64,000 nt of DNA from Undibacterium pigrum (lineage in GTDB: Bacteria > Pseudomonadota > Gammaproteobacteria > Burkholderiales > Burkholderiaceae_D), in assembly GCF_003201815.1 (NCBI RefSeq), contig NZ_QJKB01000001.1:310001-374000 (forward strand), given 5' to 3'. The translations under genes were made by a program, and so were the position numbers. The notes under the pieces were generated by a model. The model did not search any database. It saw only the letters and a list, made by a program, of their open reading frames with translations, and was not told the origin of the DNA. Positions within the stretch are counted from its first letter, which is position 1. Every line of letters starts with the position of its first letter. This document shows positions 36,888-46,043 of this stretch, piece after piece.

Positions 36888-37840
36888 TGTTCATCTTCCG
36901 AAATCAGTTCTGCAACACCAAAGCCTTCCTTGCCAAAGGAATTGCCGCAATAGAACATGAAAATGCGGCCATCGATTTCCTTGATATTTGGGTAACAAAT
37001 CATTTGTGCGTCCCAGCCGCTGTCCGAAGTGGATATACCAGCTTGTGCATCGTCCCTTATCCAGGTTTTCAGATCGGTCGATGATGCATAACCCATGCGG
37101 TAAGCACCGCCCGTAGTGGAGGGATGGCGCCAGGCGAAAACAGCATGCCATTTACCATTCATGAAAAAGGGCGAAAAAATATCCTGGCACTCATCTTCAC
37201 TGAGGCGTGGAACCACGGGCTGGCCATCATGCTGCCAGTTGATGCCATCTGAGGATATTGCCAGGGCCACCTGATAGACAGGTTCATGCTTTCCTTCGGC
37301 AAATAACCATTTCTTGCCACTCAGATACCACATATACCACGCATCCCCGACTTTCAAGACACTGGGGCCGGTGACAAAGTAGGCTTCTTTCAAGCTTAAT
37401 CCCAAGACGGGGCCCTGGCCCAGCTTGGCAAAGCTGCTGCCACCATCTGTGCTGGTCGCCAGGCCAATAGCCAGTGTGTAAGGGACAGAAGACATCCGCG
37501 TCCAGCCTGTGTAATAGGCATGAATGCTATTACCCGTTTCGATAAAGCTGCTGGGCATGATGCCAAATTCGTCGAATGCGCCAGAGCCGCCCAAAGCCAG
37601 TAATGGGGATTCTGCAATCGCCACCACTTTTGACAAATCATGACGGTCCAGATCGACATAACCGGGATAGGACACATATTTCAGATCAGAATCAGGCTTG
37701 GGTCGGGATGCAATAAAAACCCGGACGGTGTTTTCATTCAAAATGAATGCGGTCGGACATTGTGCATATTCCTGCATCCATGGACGGGGCTGGCTGGTAC
37801 AGGGGTTAAATATCTGACCCAGTTTTTTCCATTTCAGCAT
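36884..37840 (-). CDS. Beta-propeller glycosidase-like protein, paralogue 2
   Basis: 318 residues, paralogous to the product at 34827-35789. Shared landmarks in order are KW-x-KLGQIF, G-x-FDE-x-GI, SSVP with AIG, D-x-G-x-SF-x-x-LG-x-GPVL, MWY with GK-x-W, DGI-x-W, DECQ, and SD-x-GWD followed by CYP. It lacks a signal peptide. It is encoded between the NeuD-like and FkbM genes with a four-base gap and a four-base overlap, so the three act as one operon. Substrate and activity are unknown. Confidence 0.7.
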   Translation of the reverse strand: MLKWKKLGQIFNPCTSQPRPWMQEYAQCPTAFILNENTVRVFIASRPKPDSDLKYVSYPGYVDLDRHDLSKVVAIAESPLLALGGSGAFDEFGIMPSSFIETGNSIHAYYTGWTRMSSVPYTLAIGLATSTDGGSSFAKLGQGPVLGLSLKEAYFVTGPSVLKVGDAWYMWYLSGKKWLFAEGKHEPVYQVALAISSDGINWQHDGQPVVPRLSEDECQDIFSPFFMNGKWHAVFAWRHPSTTGGAYRMGYASSTDLKTWIRDDAQAGISTSDSGWDAQMICYPNIKEIDGRIFMFYCGNSFGKEGFGVAELISEDEQ

Positions 37841-37844
37841 GCCA

Positions 37845-38570
37845 TTAATCCTTTTTCTGTCCGTTGCCCATGGCTGGCAAGGATGTCATTCTGAGGAAGG
37901 TGGGGCTGTCCAGCCTGAATTTTTCTGTGCCCGCAGCGACGAATACACTTTTGTCAGCGGTGCTTTTTAGTATCAGGCTGGCCCCGCCTAGCAGGTTATC
38001 GGCACCAACCGTGATTTCGCCACCTAAAGTCGCATTCAGGCCGACGAAGCAGCGCTCTCCCAGTGTCGTGCTGCCGCCTATGGTGACACCGGCGGCAATC
38101 CAGCAATCGTCCTTGATGGTGGAGTGATGACCAATCAGCGAATTGTTCCAGATAAAGACATTATTACCTATGCTGGCACCAGGCTGTATGCCCACGCCGT
38201 CAAGAATGACGCAATTTTCACCCATATTCAACCAGTGTCCATAGTCTGCTTTGGGGCTGACATAACTGACCAGATGGTAACCACGGGCTTTAGCTTCAGC
38301 ACACTTTTGCAGACGGCTGGCATTCAGATTTTGATAGCCCATGGCGATAATCAAGTCTACCGACTCTGGCGGATAGGTCTTTTCCAGGTCTTCAAATGCG
38401 ATAACAGGCAAGCCCTGATGCGTGCCCTTGCCTATAGTCGCCTGGTCCAGCCACTGCCTGTCGCAAGTAAATGCCAGGACCTGGAAGCTCTGATCACGCA
38501 CTATGTGTTGATAGACGACATCAGAAATTTTGCCTAAACCAAAAATCACTATAGGTTTCATGTTTTTCAT
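37845..38570 (-). CDS. NeuD/PglD-type sugar O- or N-acyltransferase
   Basis: 241 residues: an N-terminal Rossmann-like domain (PIVIFGLGKISDVVYQHI) and a left-handed beta-helix of hexapeptide repeats (about 110-205) such as IGNNVFIWNNSLIGHHSTI and GVTIGGSTTLGERCFVGLNATLGG. Members acetylate nucleotide-activated amino sugars or sialic acids using acetyl-CoA. First gene of the minus-strand three-gene operon. The intergenic region 38571-38855 is AT-rich and should hold promoters for both directions, but no hexamer pair is convincing. An ATG nine bases inside is an alternative start. Confidence 0.82.
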   Translation of the reverse strand: MKNMKPIVIFGLGKISDVVYQHIVRDQSFQVLAFTCDRQWLDQATIGKGTHQGLPVIAFEDLEKTYPPESVDLIIAMGYQNLNASRLQKCAEAKARGYHLVSYVSPKADYGHWLNMGENCVILDGVGIQPGASIGNNVFIWNNSLIGHHSTIKDDCWIAAGVTIGGSTTLGERCFVGLNATLGGEITVGADNLLGGASLILKSTADKSVFVAAGTEKFRLDSPTFLRMTSLPAMGNGQKKD

Positions 38571-38855
38571 ATGAGGGCCTGCTTGTCTTCAAGTCGATTT
38601 CGAGAGATTTTCTCACTATACTGTATAAGCTTTTTATTATCTTTTGATTGCATAAAAGAATGATTTGAAATTGCGCTATTTTTTGCTCAAGCTGGCTATT
38701 TCCCCCAAAATCGTTGTTATAAAACATCTGGATAGGCTTGCAGCGCTTCATTATGAGAAATAAGTGGGTCTTCCCCTTGAATTCGGGGCTAAGAAATTGC
38801 TTAAATGCACATACACTATGGCATAAGCCTATTTAACATTACACCTGGAGCGAAC

Positions 38856-39872
38856 ATGCGTTTTGGCGAAGAGAATTTCTATGTTGATCCCATCACACTG
38901 GAACCCCTGGTTTTGTCAAATGAGGTTAAGGATGAGAACGGAATAGTGTCGGGCACACTCAGCAGCGCATCGGGCAATCGTTTTGATATCGTCAAGGGTG
39001 TTCCCAATTTTGTTTACCCTTTTGAATTGCCTGTGGCAGATCAAAAAGCCTTGCAACAATATGAAGACAGGGCAGATGCCTATGACCGTTTTTTACCCCT
39101 GACTTTCAGTACTTATGGCGAAGACGAGCAAGTCGTACGTAATGCCATGGTCGACAAGCTCAATCTCACTCCAGGCAGTATCGTGCTGGAAACCGGCGCA
39201 GGTACTGGAAGGGATTCAGAGATCATCGCCAAAAGGCTGGGGCCGGATGGCAAATTGTATATTCAGGATCTGTCGCCCTCATTCTTGAACAAAAACCTGG
39301 AGCGCATGCATGGCGTGGATACCCATGTCGAACCTGCGCTCGCCAATGGCTATTATCTGCCGTTTGCCGATAACAGCTTTGATGCTTGTTTCCATTTTGG
39401 TGGTATCAATGCATTTGGTGATATCAAGCGCGCCTTTTCTGAAATGGCCAGAGTCACGAAACCGGGTGGCAAAGTCGTTGTAGGCGATGAGAGCATGCCA
39501 CCGTGGCTAAGAGAAACCGAGTTTGGCAAGATATTGATGAATTCAAACCCTGAATTTGTCTACACACTGCCGCTGGACAAGTTGCCAGTCGAAGCGCGCA
39601 AAACCCGCCTCGAATGGATCATAGGCGGGGTATTCTATTTGATCGACTTTGTGGTGGGAGAAGGGGAGCCAGGCGCCGACCTTGATTTCGACATACCAGG
39701 TGCGCGTGGCGGCACTCACAGAACCCGTCTGTATGGGCAACTCGAAGGCGTCAGTGCAGAAGCCAAGCGTTTGGCCTATGAGGCGCGCGCAAAAACTGGC
39801 AAAAGCATGCATCAATGGCTGGATGAAGTAGTGCGCGAAGCAGCTCAGCGTGACATAGGTCAGAAAGACTGA
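38856..39872 (+). CDS. Class I SAM-dependent methyltransferase
   Basis: 338 residues. An N-terminal Trm112-like segment without cysteines (about 1-50, NFYVDPITLEPLVL and RFDIVKGVPNFVYP) precedes a Methyltransf_11-type domain. SAM motif I is IVLETGAGTGRDSEIIAKRL, followed by the post-motif LPFADNSFDACFHFGG and VTKPGGKVVVGDES. The final 30 residues (MHQWLDEVVREAA) look like an added helical tail. ATG 38856 has GGAG seven bases upstream, which decides against the upstream ATG 38805. It heads the plus-strand run that continues to 48089. The acceptor is unknown. Confidence 0.8.
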   Translation: MRFGEENFYVDPITLEPLVLSNEVKDENGIVSGTLSSASGNRFDIVKGVPNFVYPFELPVADQKALQQYEDRADAYDRFLPLTFSTYGEDEQVVRNAMVDKLNLTPGSIVLETGAGTGRDSEIIAKRLGPDGKLYIQDLSPSFLNKNLERMHGVDTHVEPALANGYYLPFADNSFDACFHFGGINAFGDIKRAFSEMARVTKPGGKVVVGDESMPPWLRETEFGKILMNSNPEFVYTLPLDKLPVEARKTRLEWIIGGVFYLIDFVVGEGEPGADLDFDIPGARGGTHRTRLYGQLEGVSAEAKRLAYEARAKTGKSMHQWLDEVVREAAQRDIGQKD

Positions 39873-39885
39873 ACGGACTCCGGCC

Positions 39886-40971
39886 ATGGACAATGCTAAA
39901 CAAGGCAACGTGACCCTGATATTCCCGGCAGTAGACCAGTCGGCACTGGATTATCTGACTGCAGCACAGCACCGTGCAGAAAACACCTTGTGTGCAGCCT
40001 CGGTAAAGAGTGATCTGCTGGCCAGCAATGGCGCTGAGGTATTGCATTTGCCCTCAATTTATGCCGAGGACTTTAGTCATCACTTCCTGAGTTTGCTGCA
40101 AACTTATCCTGTGCGGAGGTTGTATAGCCCAGTGTCCAGTGTCTATGACTTCATGCAGCGGTTTATCAATACGCATCAACTGCAAATAGAAATGGTCGGG
40201 CAATCACCGATACGGCAACAGGTGCAGCAGCACCGGCAGTTGATGGCAAGGGCCAGTCGTTTATTGGAATTTGTCGAATTGTGCGCCGCTGGAAATCAGG
40301 CTTTATCTTTAATCGAAGTGGCTGGGGTGCTGCGGCAGGTGAGTCTGATTTATGGCGAATCCAATGACGACAAGCTGGCCGCACTGATGGGTATTGCCTC
40401 TGCCGTTGTGGATGGCGATGTCGTAGAGATAGGCTCCCTGATGGGGCGCTCTGCTTTTGTCTTGTCTTACCTGGCAATGAAATACAATATAGGTCCGCTT
40501 TTGACGGTGGACCCGTGGGGGCGGGAACAGGCCATACAAACTGACTCGACAACTTCATTCCAGGCGCTGGTAGATGACTGGGATTTCAAGGTCTTGAGTG
40601 AGGGCTTTTATGTCAACATGGTGCCATTCAATCGCGGGCAGCATGCGCATTTGCAATTACCATCGGTTGCCGCGTTTACAGAATATGCGAACAAGAGAGA
40701 TTTTTCATCACCGTCCAATGCGTCGGTCAATTTTTCAGGACAAATTTCACTGATACATATAGACGGTAACCATGACTTTGCGCGAGTACAAGAGGACTGC
40801 GTGCACTGGCTGACTTTATTAAAGCCTGGTGCATGGCTGATACTTGATGATTACATCTGGGCACACGGTGATGGCCCTTACCGTATTGGCAACCAGTTAT
40901 TGCTGGATAGGGCAAAAGACATCGCTTTATCCTTCGTCTGTGGCAAGGCTTTATTTGTACAATTTAATTAA
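39886..40971 (+). CDS. Class I SAM methyltransferase (Methyltransf_24-like) with extra N-domain
   Basis: 361 residues. The first 140 have no recognisable family. The C-terminal part has GDVVEIGSLMGRSAFVLSYLA as SAM motif I, LLTVDPWGREQ, LIHIDGNHDFARVQEDCVHW and GAWLILDDYIW, typical of Methyltransf_24/TylF-like O-methyltransferases that keep a metal-binding Asp pair. The TAA stop shares a base with an ATG at 40971. Likely methylates a sugar or its acyl group, by association with the next three genes. Confidence 0.75.
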   Translation: MDNAKQGNVTLIFPAVDQSALDYLTAAQHRAENTLCAASVKSDLLASNGAEVLHLPSIYAEDFSHHFLSLLQTYPVRRLYSPVSSVYDFMQRFINTHQLQIEMVGQSPIRQQVQQHRQLMARASRLLEFVELCAAGNQALSLIEVAGVLRQVSLIYGESNDDKLAALMGIASAVVDGDVVEIGSLMGRSAFVLSYLAMKYNIGPLLTVDPWGREQAIQTDSTTSFQALVDDWDFKVLSEGFYVNMVPFNRGQHAHLQLPSVAAFTEYANKRDFSSPSNASVNFSGQISLIHIDGNHDFARVQEDCVHWLTLLKPGAWLILDDYIWAHGDGPYRIGNQLLLDRAKDIALSFVCGKALFVQFN

Positions 40972-41015
40972 TGCCTTCCGTGGTATTAAATTTCGCAGCA
41001 AAAGTAAAAATAGAT

Positions 41016-41243
41016 ATGACGATAGAAAAAATATTCTCTGAAGTGTTCGGTTTGCCAGAATCCAGCATTATCGATACCTTGATATTGACCGAGATAGGCA
41101 GTTGGGACTCCCTCGCGCACATGATTTTGATCACTCGCCTGGAAGACACTTACCAGATCCAGTTTAACGGTGACCAGATCGCTGATATGAAGTCAGTTGG
41201 TGATGCGCGTAAAGCCTTGCTGGCGCAAGGTGCAAATATATGA
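41016..41243 (+). CDS. Acyl carrier protein
   Basis: A 75-residue, acidic, helical protein with the phosphopantetheine attachment serine S32 in the motif SWDSLAHM and a family-like start (MTIEKIFSEVFGLPESS). It carries an acyl or aminoacyl group as a thioester. ATG 41016 is preferred on family length. ATG 40971, touching the previous stop, would add 15 atypical residues. The ATGA overlap with the following SDR gene and the AMP ligase next door indicate a dedicated carrier rather than the fatty-acid ACP. Confidence 0.87.
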   Translation: MTIEKIFSEVFGLPESSIIDTLILTEIGSWDSLAHMILITRLEDTYQIQFNGDQIADMKSVGDARKALLAQGANI

Positions 41244-41992
41244 AGCTCACAGGCACCAATGTACTTGTCACCGGCGGTGGGCGTGGTATCGGCCGGTATC
41301 TGGTTGAACAGCTTGATGAGGCAGGTGCCAATGTATTTGTACTTGAGTATGATGAAAACCTATGTGAGGAATTGAATCAGCTTGCTTCTGCTCGTGTTCG
41401 CGCCGTGCAGTGTGATGTGGCGAATGCTGATGCCGTTGATATCGCCATACAGACAGTGACAGAAGCGGGCTTTGATATTGATGTCCTCATCAATAATGCA
41501 GGCATTATTCATAGCGAACCTTTGGTGAATATGCTGTCGCGGACCGAACGTGCGCACTCAAGAGATAATTGGCGCAAAGTAATGGCGACAGATCTTGATT
41601 CTGTATTTTTTGTGACTAGCCGTGTCGTCGACCACATGCTGGCCAAACGCAAAAAAGGCGTGGTGATTTCCATTAGTTCTATTGCTGCCAATGGCAATGC
41701 TGGCCAATCTGCCTATTCTGCTGCCAAGGCAGGGGTCAACGCACTGACGCATACCTGGGCCAAGGAATTGGGCCCGCTGGGCCTGCGCTTTATCGCGATT
41801 GCTCCCGGATTTATCGATACGCCGTCCACCCGTGCAGCATTAAGCGAAACCATGCTGGCGAAATTGCAACAGCAAGTGCCTTTGCGGCGTCTTGGTGCTA
41901 TGCAAGCTGTTTCTCAAGCAGTCCACTACGCAATAGAAAACGATTACCTGACAGGCAGCATTCTTGAAGTAGATGGTGGCCTGGTGCTTTAA
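41240..41992 (+). CDS. SDR-family oxidoreductase (3-oxoacyl-ACP reductase-like)
   Basis: 250 residues with a classical SDR layout: cofactor loop TGGGRGIG (11-18), NNAG at 85-88, catalytic S146/S147, Y159 and K163, and PGFIDTPSTRAAL near 190-202. FabG-like in length and C-terminus (GSILEVDGGLVL). In this cassette it probably reduces a 3-keto acyl group held on the neighbouring carrier protein, though a sugar ketone is also possible. It starts inside the ACP stop codon. Confidence 0.83.
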   Translation: MKLTGTNVLVTGGGRGIGRYLVEQLDEAGANVFVLEYDENLCEELNQLASARVRAVQCDVANADAVDIAIQTVTEAGFDIDVLINNAGIIHSEPLVNMLSRTERAHSRDNWRKVMATDLDSVFFVTSRVVDHMLAKRKKGVVISISSIAANGNAGQSAYSAAKAGVNALTHTWAKELGPLGLRFIAIAPGFIDTPSTRAALSETMLAKLQQQVPLRRLGAMQAVSQAVHYAIENDYLTGSILEVDGGLVL

Positions 41993-42010
41993 TTTGTCCT
42001 TGCTTGGCAT

Positions 42011-43552
42011 ATGACTTATATCTCAAATCTGGCTCTGGCTTTTAATGAAATAGCCTGTCGTTTTGCTGACAGGCGGGCACTGTATTATCCGGCCGCTGAC
42101 GAGGCCATCAGCTATCGCGACCTGAGCGACAGAGCGGAACAACTGGCGCGTGCTCTGCATGCGCAAGGCTTGAGGCAGGGGCAGGTAGTAGCCTTATTCA
42201 ATGACAAGTCAGCCGATGCATTCGCCTGCATGCTGGCCTGTTTACGACTGGGTTTGATTTATACCAATCTTGACCCCGCCAGCCCCTGGGAACGTTTGCG
42301 CAAAATCCTGCGCACCTGCGAACCAGCACTGTTAGTCAACAGTTTTTCGGATTTGCCATTCACTGATCCGCAATTTGAGGAAGTAAACGTCAGGCATATA
42401 AGCATGGCTGAATTGCAGGCGTCTGCCAGGGATGTCGAGTTGCCAGATTGCCGGACAGTGTCCGGCAGCTCTCCTGCTTATATCATGTTCACTTCTGGTT
42501 CCACCGGTTCGCCCAAAGGCGCGGTGATGTCTCACGCAAATCTGTTGTGGTTCATACAGTGGGCGCGGGACAGGTTTAGTGTGACTGAGCACGACGTGCT
42601 GACCAATGTGAATCCCAGTTATTTTGATAATTCCGTTTTCGATTTTTATATCGCTTTGTTTTCCGGTGCGACTTTGTTGCCATTCACGGTAAAGCAAGTG
42701 CATGACACCCGTGCACTGGTTCGCTTGCTGAATCAGGCTGCCTGTACTATCTGGTTTTCTGTGCCATCCATGCTGGTGTATTTATTGACGACGCGTGCTT
42801 TGAGCAAAACTGATTTGCCCAATATACGAAAAATCATTTTCGGTGGAGAGGGTTTCCCAAAAACCAAACTCAAGCAATTATTTGATTTGTTTGCCGACCG
42901 TGCCGAGCTGGAAAATGTGTATGGCCCGACGGAATGTACCTGCATCTGTTCTGCTTATCAGGTCCAGGCTGCAGATTTCGACGATATGAACAGTCTGGCC
43001 CCTTTGGGCAAGCTGGCCCAAAATTTTGATTACGAGATATTGGCGCTGGATGAGCAAAATCCAGACAAAGGCGAATTGTTCTTGCGCGGGCCTCAAGTCG
43101 GTCTGGCTTATTACAATGATGTCCAGCGTAGCGAATTAGCCTTCGTGCAAAACCCTTTGCATACACGTTATACCGATGTGGGTTACCGTACCGGTGACAT
43201 CGTCATGCGCGATGCCGAAGCTAATCTGCATTTCCAGGGCAGGGCAGATTTCCAGATCAAGCACATGGGGTATCGCATAGAGTTGGAGGAGATTGAAGCT
43301 GCCATCAATACTCTGGGTGAGGTGACTGAATGTGCAGTAATTTACAAAAAATTTGATAACGGCCTGGGTCAGATCATTGCCTATGCCGCCGTCAATGTAG
43401 AGAGCCAGTCAGCGTATCTGCTAGCCAGGGTTGCCGCTATTGTGCCTGCCTACATGGTGCCCAGGCATCTGTGCTTTCTGGATAGCTTGCCAAAAAATGC
43501 CAATGGCAAAATTGACAGAGTAAAGTTGAGTGAAATTGAAATCAAAAATTGA
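42011..43552 (+). CDS. AMP-dependent acyl/amino acid-activating enzyme (ANL superfamily)
   Basis: 513 residues with all adenylation core motifs: YIMFTSGSTGSPKGAVMSH (P-loop, about 158-176), NVYGPTECT, YRTGD, GRADFQIKHMGYRIELEEIE and the catalytic lysine in PKNANGKIDR near the end. It resembles stand-alone NRPS adenylation or DltA-type ligases that load a carrier protein. It would activate a carboxylate with ATP and transfer it to the ACP encoded two genes upstream. Substrate cannot be read from sequence by eye. Confidence 0.85.
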   Translation: MTYISNLALAFNEIACRFADRRALYYPAADEAISYRDLSDRAEQLARALHAQGLRQGQVVALFNDKSADAFACMLACLRLGLIYTNLDPASPWERLRKILRTCEPALLVNSFSDLPFTDPQFEEVNVRHISMAELQASARDVELPDCRTVSGSSPAYIMFTSGSTGSPKGAVMSHANLLWFIQWARDRFSVTEHDVLTNVNPSYFDNSVFDFYIALFSGATLLPFTVKQVHDTRALVRLLNQAACTIWFSVPSMLVYLLTTRALSKTDLPNIRKIIFGGEGFPKTKLKQLFDLFADRAELENVYGPTECTCICSAYQVQAADFDDMNSLAPLGKLAQNFDYEILALDEQNPDKGELFLRGPQVGLAYYNDVQRSELAFVQNPLHTRYTDVGYRTGDIVMRDAEANLHFQGRADFQIKHMGYRIELEEIEAAINTLGEVTECAVIYKKFDNGLGQIIAYAAVNVESQSAYLLARVAAIVPAYMVPRHLCFLDSLPKNANGKIDRVKLSEIEIKN

Positions 43553-43627
43553 GATTCTTGCGTCCTTACGGGGTCTGGCGCAGACCTGTCGTAAAATGTC
43601 GGAAATTTACAGTAAGGAGCAATACGC

Positions 43628-44398
43628 ATGAAAGCGGTAATTCTGGCTGGTGGACTGGGAACGCGGATTTCTGAAGAAACCCATCTCAAGCCCAAGCCCA
43701 TGGTAGAAATAGGCGGACGCCCCATACTCTGGCACATCATGAAGTCATATTCAGCTCACGGAGTGAATGATTTTGTGATTTGTTGTGGCTATAAGGGATA
43801 TCTGATTAAGGAGTATTTCGCCAACTATTTCTTGCATATGTCGGACGTCACCATAGACATGCAAAAAAACCATATGGAAGTCCATGAACGCCATGCAGAA
43901 CCATGGAAAGTCACCCTGGTAGATACGGGTGAAGAAACCATGACGGGTGGACGCCTCAAAAGAGTCGCGCCTTATATCCAGGACGAGGAAGCATTTTGTT
44001 TTACCTATGGCGATGGTGTATCAGATCTTGATATTACAGCATCGATCAATTTTCACCGTAATCATGGCAAGCTTGCTACTGTCACAGCTGTCTTGCCGCC
44101 GGGGCGCTATGGTGTATTGCAGCGTAACGGCGACCAAGTGTTGGGTTTCGTTGAAAAACCGCGGGGTGATGGCGGCTGGATCAACGGTGGATTTTTTGTC
44201 TTGTCACCCAAGGTGCTAAATCTTATTGAAAATGATGGCATCACCTGGGAGCAAGGGCCCCTGACTGAACTGGCGGGCGCGCAGCAATTAATGGCATTTG
44301 AACATGCTGGATTCTGGCAACCCATGGATACCCTGCGTGAAAAAAACCTGCTCGAAGAATTGTGGCAGTCAGGCAGTGCACCGTGGCGGAAATGGTAA
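43628..44398 (+). CDS. rfbF: Glucose-1-phosphate cytidylyltransferase
   Basis: Makes CDP-glucose from glucose-1-phosphate and CTP. The 256 residues show the nucleotidyltransferase signature [22 protein letters not shown] (trimmed), then [43 protein letters not shown] and [17 protein letters not shown], all characteristic of RfbF/DdhA. An AAGGAG site sits about 10 bases before the ATG. Operon partner rfbG follows directly. Confidence 0.95.
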   Translation: MKAVILAGGLGTRISEETHLKPKPMVEIGGRPILWHIMKSYSAHGVNDFVICCGYKGYLIKEYFANYFLHMSDVTIDMQKNHMEVHERHAEPWKVTLVDTGEETMTGGRLKRVAPYIQDEEAFCFTYGDGVSDLDITASINFHRNHGKLATVTAVLPPGRYGVLQRNGDQVLGFVEKPRGDGGWINGGFFVLSPKVLNLIENDGITWEQGPLTELAGAQQLMAFEHAGFWQPMDTLREKNLLEELWQSGSAPWRKW

Positions 44399-44403
44399 GC
44401 CGT

Positions 44404-45447
44404 ATGCAACTGGATAAAGAGTTTTGGCGCGGCCGCAGAGTATTACTGACAGGGCATACTGGTTTTAAAGGTGCATGGTTAGCCTTCTTGCTCAAAAAAC
44501 TTGGGGCAGAGCTGACTGGATTATCGCTGGCTCCAAATACTACCCCTAGCCTGTTTACGGCTTTAAAATTGGATCAGGGCATGCACAGCCATATTGGCGA
44601 TATCAGGGATGCTGCATTGGTCAAACAGGTCGTGCAAGATTGTCAGCCTGAGGTGGTTTTACATCTTGCTGCACAAGCTTTGGTCAGACCCAGTTATCGA
44701 GAGCCGCTGGCAACATTTGCGACCAACATCATGGGCAGCGCTCATGTGCTGGAAGCTTTGCGCGGCCAGGAGAGTGCAAGAGTCGCCGTGATGGTGACGA
44801 CAGATAAAGTCTATCGCAATCTTGAACAGATACATCCCTATCCTGAAACGGCTGAACTTGGCGGGCATGACCCCTATAGCGCCAGCAAGGCTGCTTCTGA
44901 ATTATTGATTTCCAGCTACCGCGATTCATTTTTGGCGGAGCAAGGATTGACGGTTGCCGTTGCCCGCGCCGGTAACGTAATTGGTGGTGGTGACTGGTCT
45001 GAAGACAGGCTGCTGCCAGATGCGATACGGGCATGGGAAAATGGTCAGACTTTGCAGGTGCGCCGACCAGAATCGGTGCGCCCATGGCAGCATGTGCTGG
45101 AGCCTTTGGCAGCTTATTTGTCGCTGGCCCAGGTTGGGTATCAACATGCCAGCCTTGCACAGGCCTGGAATTTTGGCCCTGACGGTGCAGCAACAGTGCG
45201 CGAAGTAGTGGAGTTGGCCAGACAGGAGTTTGGCCGCGGCGATGTTGATTTTGCAGTCAATCTAGCAGGCGTGCATGAGGCTGGCTTATTATCACTCGAT
45301 GCCAGCAAGGCCAGGGAGCAATTGGCGATAGCACCGCGCTGGGATTTATCGGTGGCGGTATCGCGCACTGTGCGCTGGTATGCAGATTTTTTAGCTGGTG
45401 CTTCTGCACAAGAACTATGTCAGCGCGATATTGATGCCTACTTTTAA
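44404..45447 (+). CDS. rfbG: CDP-glucose 4,6-dehydratase
   Basis: Extended SDR that converts CDP-glucose to CDP-4-keto-6-deoxyglucose. The 347 residues carry the NAD loop TGHTGFKGAWL, HLAAQALVRPSYREP, the YSASKAASE catalytic stretch (PYSASKAAS), RAGNVIGGGDWSEDRLLPD, and PWQHVLEPL, as in RfbG/DdhB. The start may be ATG 44404 or ATG 44392. The latter overlaps the end of rfbF by seven bases and adds four residues. Confidence 0.93.
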   Translation: MQLDKEFWRGRRVLLTGHTGFKGAWLAFLLKKLGAELTGLSLAPNTTPSLFTALKLDQGMHSHIGDIRDAALVKQVVQDCQPEVVLHLAAQALVRPSYREPLATFATNIMGSAHVLEALRGQESARVAVMVTTDKVYRNLEQIHPYPETAELGGHDPYSASKAASELLISSYRDSFLAEQGLTVAVARAGNVIGGGDWSEDRLLPDAIRAWENGQTLQVRRPESVRPWQHVLEPLAAYLSLAQVGYQHASLAQAWNFGPDGAATVREVVELARQEFGRGDVDFAVNLAGVHEAGLLSLDASKAREQLAIAPRWDLSVAVSRTVRWYADFLAGASAQELCQRDIDAYF

Positions 45448-45479
45448 GGCTGTTATGAAGAAAATTGCTAGGGATTGCC

Positions 45480-46043
45480 ATGTCTGATCGCTTCGATTTG
45501 ATACCTACGCCACTGGCAGGCCTGCACCTCTTGAAGCGCAAACCTTTGGGTGATGAGCGTGGTTATCTGGAGCGCATGTTTTGCGCCGATGAGCTGGCAT
45601 CATTCGGCTGGCAGCAGCCCATCAGCCAGATTAATCGGACATTGACTGTTAAAAAAGGCACATTCAGGGGTTTGCATATGCAGCGCCCGCCCTATACCGA
45701 GATGAAGCTGATTACCTGCCTGAAAGGCGAGGTGTGGGATGTGGCTGTCGACGTCAGAAGAGATTCACCGACTTTCCTGCAGTGGCATGCCGTCATCTTG
45801 TCGGCAGAAAATAAATGTAGTTACTTATTGCCTGAAGGCTTTGCACATGGATTTCAAACCCTCACTGATGAGGTGGAAATGATGTACTGCCACAGTCAAC
45901 GCTATATGCCCACGCATGAACTGGGCTTGAACATATTGGATGAAAAATTGGGAATCAACCTGCCTTTGGCAATATCTGAAATATCCGGGAAAGATCGTGT
46001 TTTTCCTATGCTGAACAATGAATTTAGTGGAGTAAGCGTATGA
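45480..46043 (+). CDS. dTDP-4-dehydrorhamnose 3,5-epimerase-like protein (RfbC family)
   Basis: A 187-residue cupin epimerase with the RmlC landmarks GYLERMFCADEL, INRTLTVKKGTFRGLHMQ (active-site His in RGLHMQ), VWDVAVDVRRDSPTF, and LLPEGFAHGFQTL. It sits between rfbG and a sugar C-methyltransferase. It therefore probably epimerises a CDP-4-keto-6-deoxy sugar rather than the dTDP compound. ATG 45480 is chosen over a TTG at 45465. The stop overlaps the next start by four bases. Confidence 0.88.
   Translation: MSDRFDLIPTPLAGLHLLKRKPLGDERGYLERMFCADELASFGWQQPISQINRTLTVKKGTFRGLHMQRPPYTEMKLITCLKGEVWDVAVDVRRDSPTFLQWHAVILSAENKCSYLLPEGFAHGFQTLTDEVEMMYCHSQRYMPTHELGLNILDEKLGINLPLAISEISGKDRVFPMLNNEFSGVSV

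Noticed and set aside
38521..38751. Small 76-codon minus-strand frame before the NeuD-like gene
   Set aside because: It overlaps the NeuD-like start in another frame, lacks a ribosome site and has no recognisable motif.
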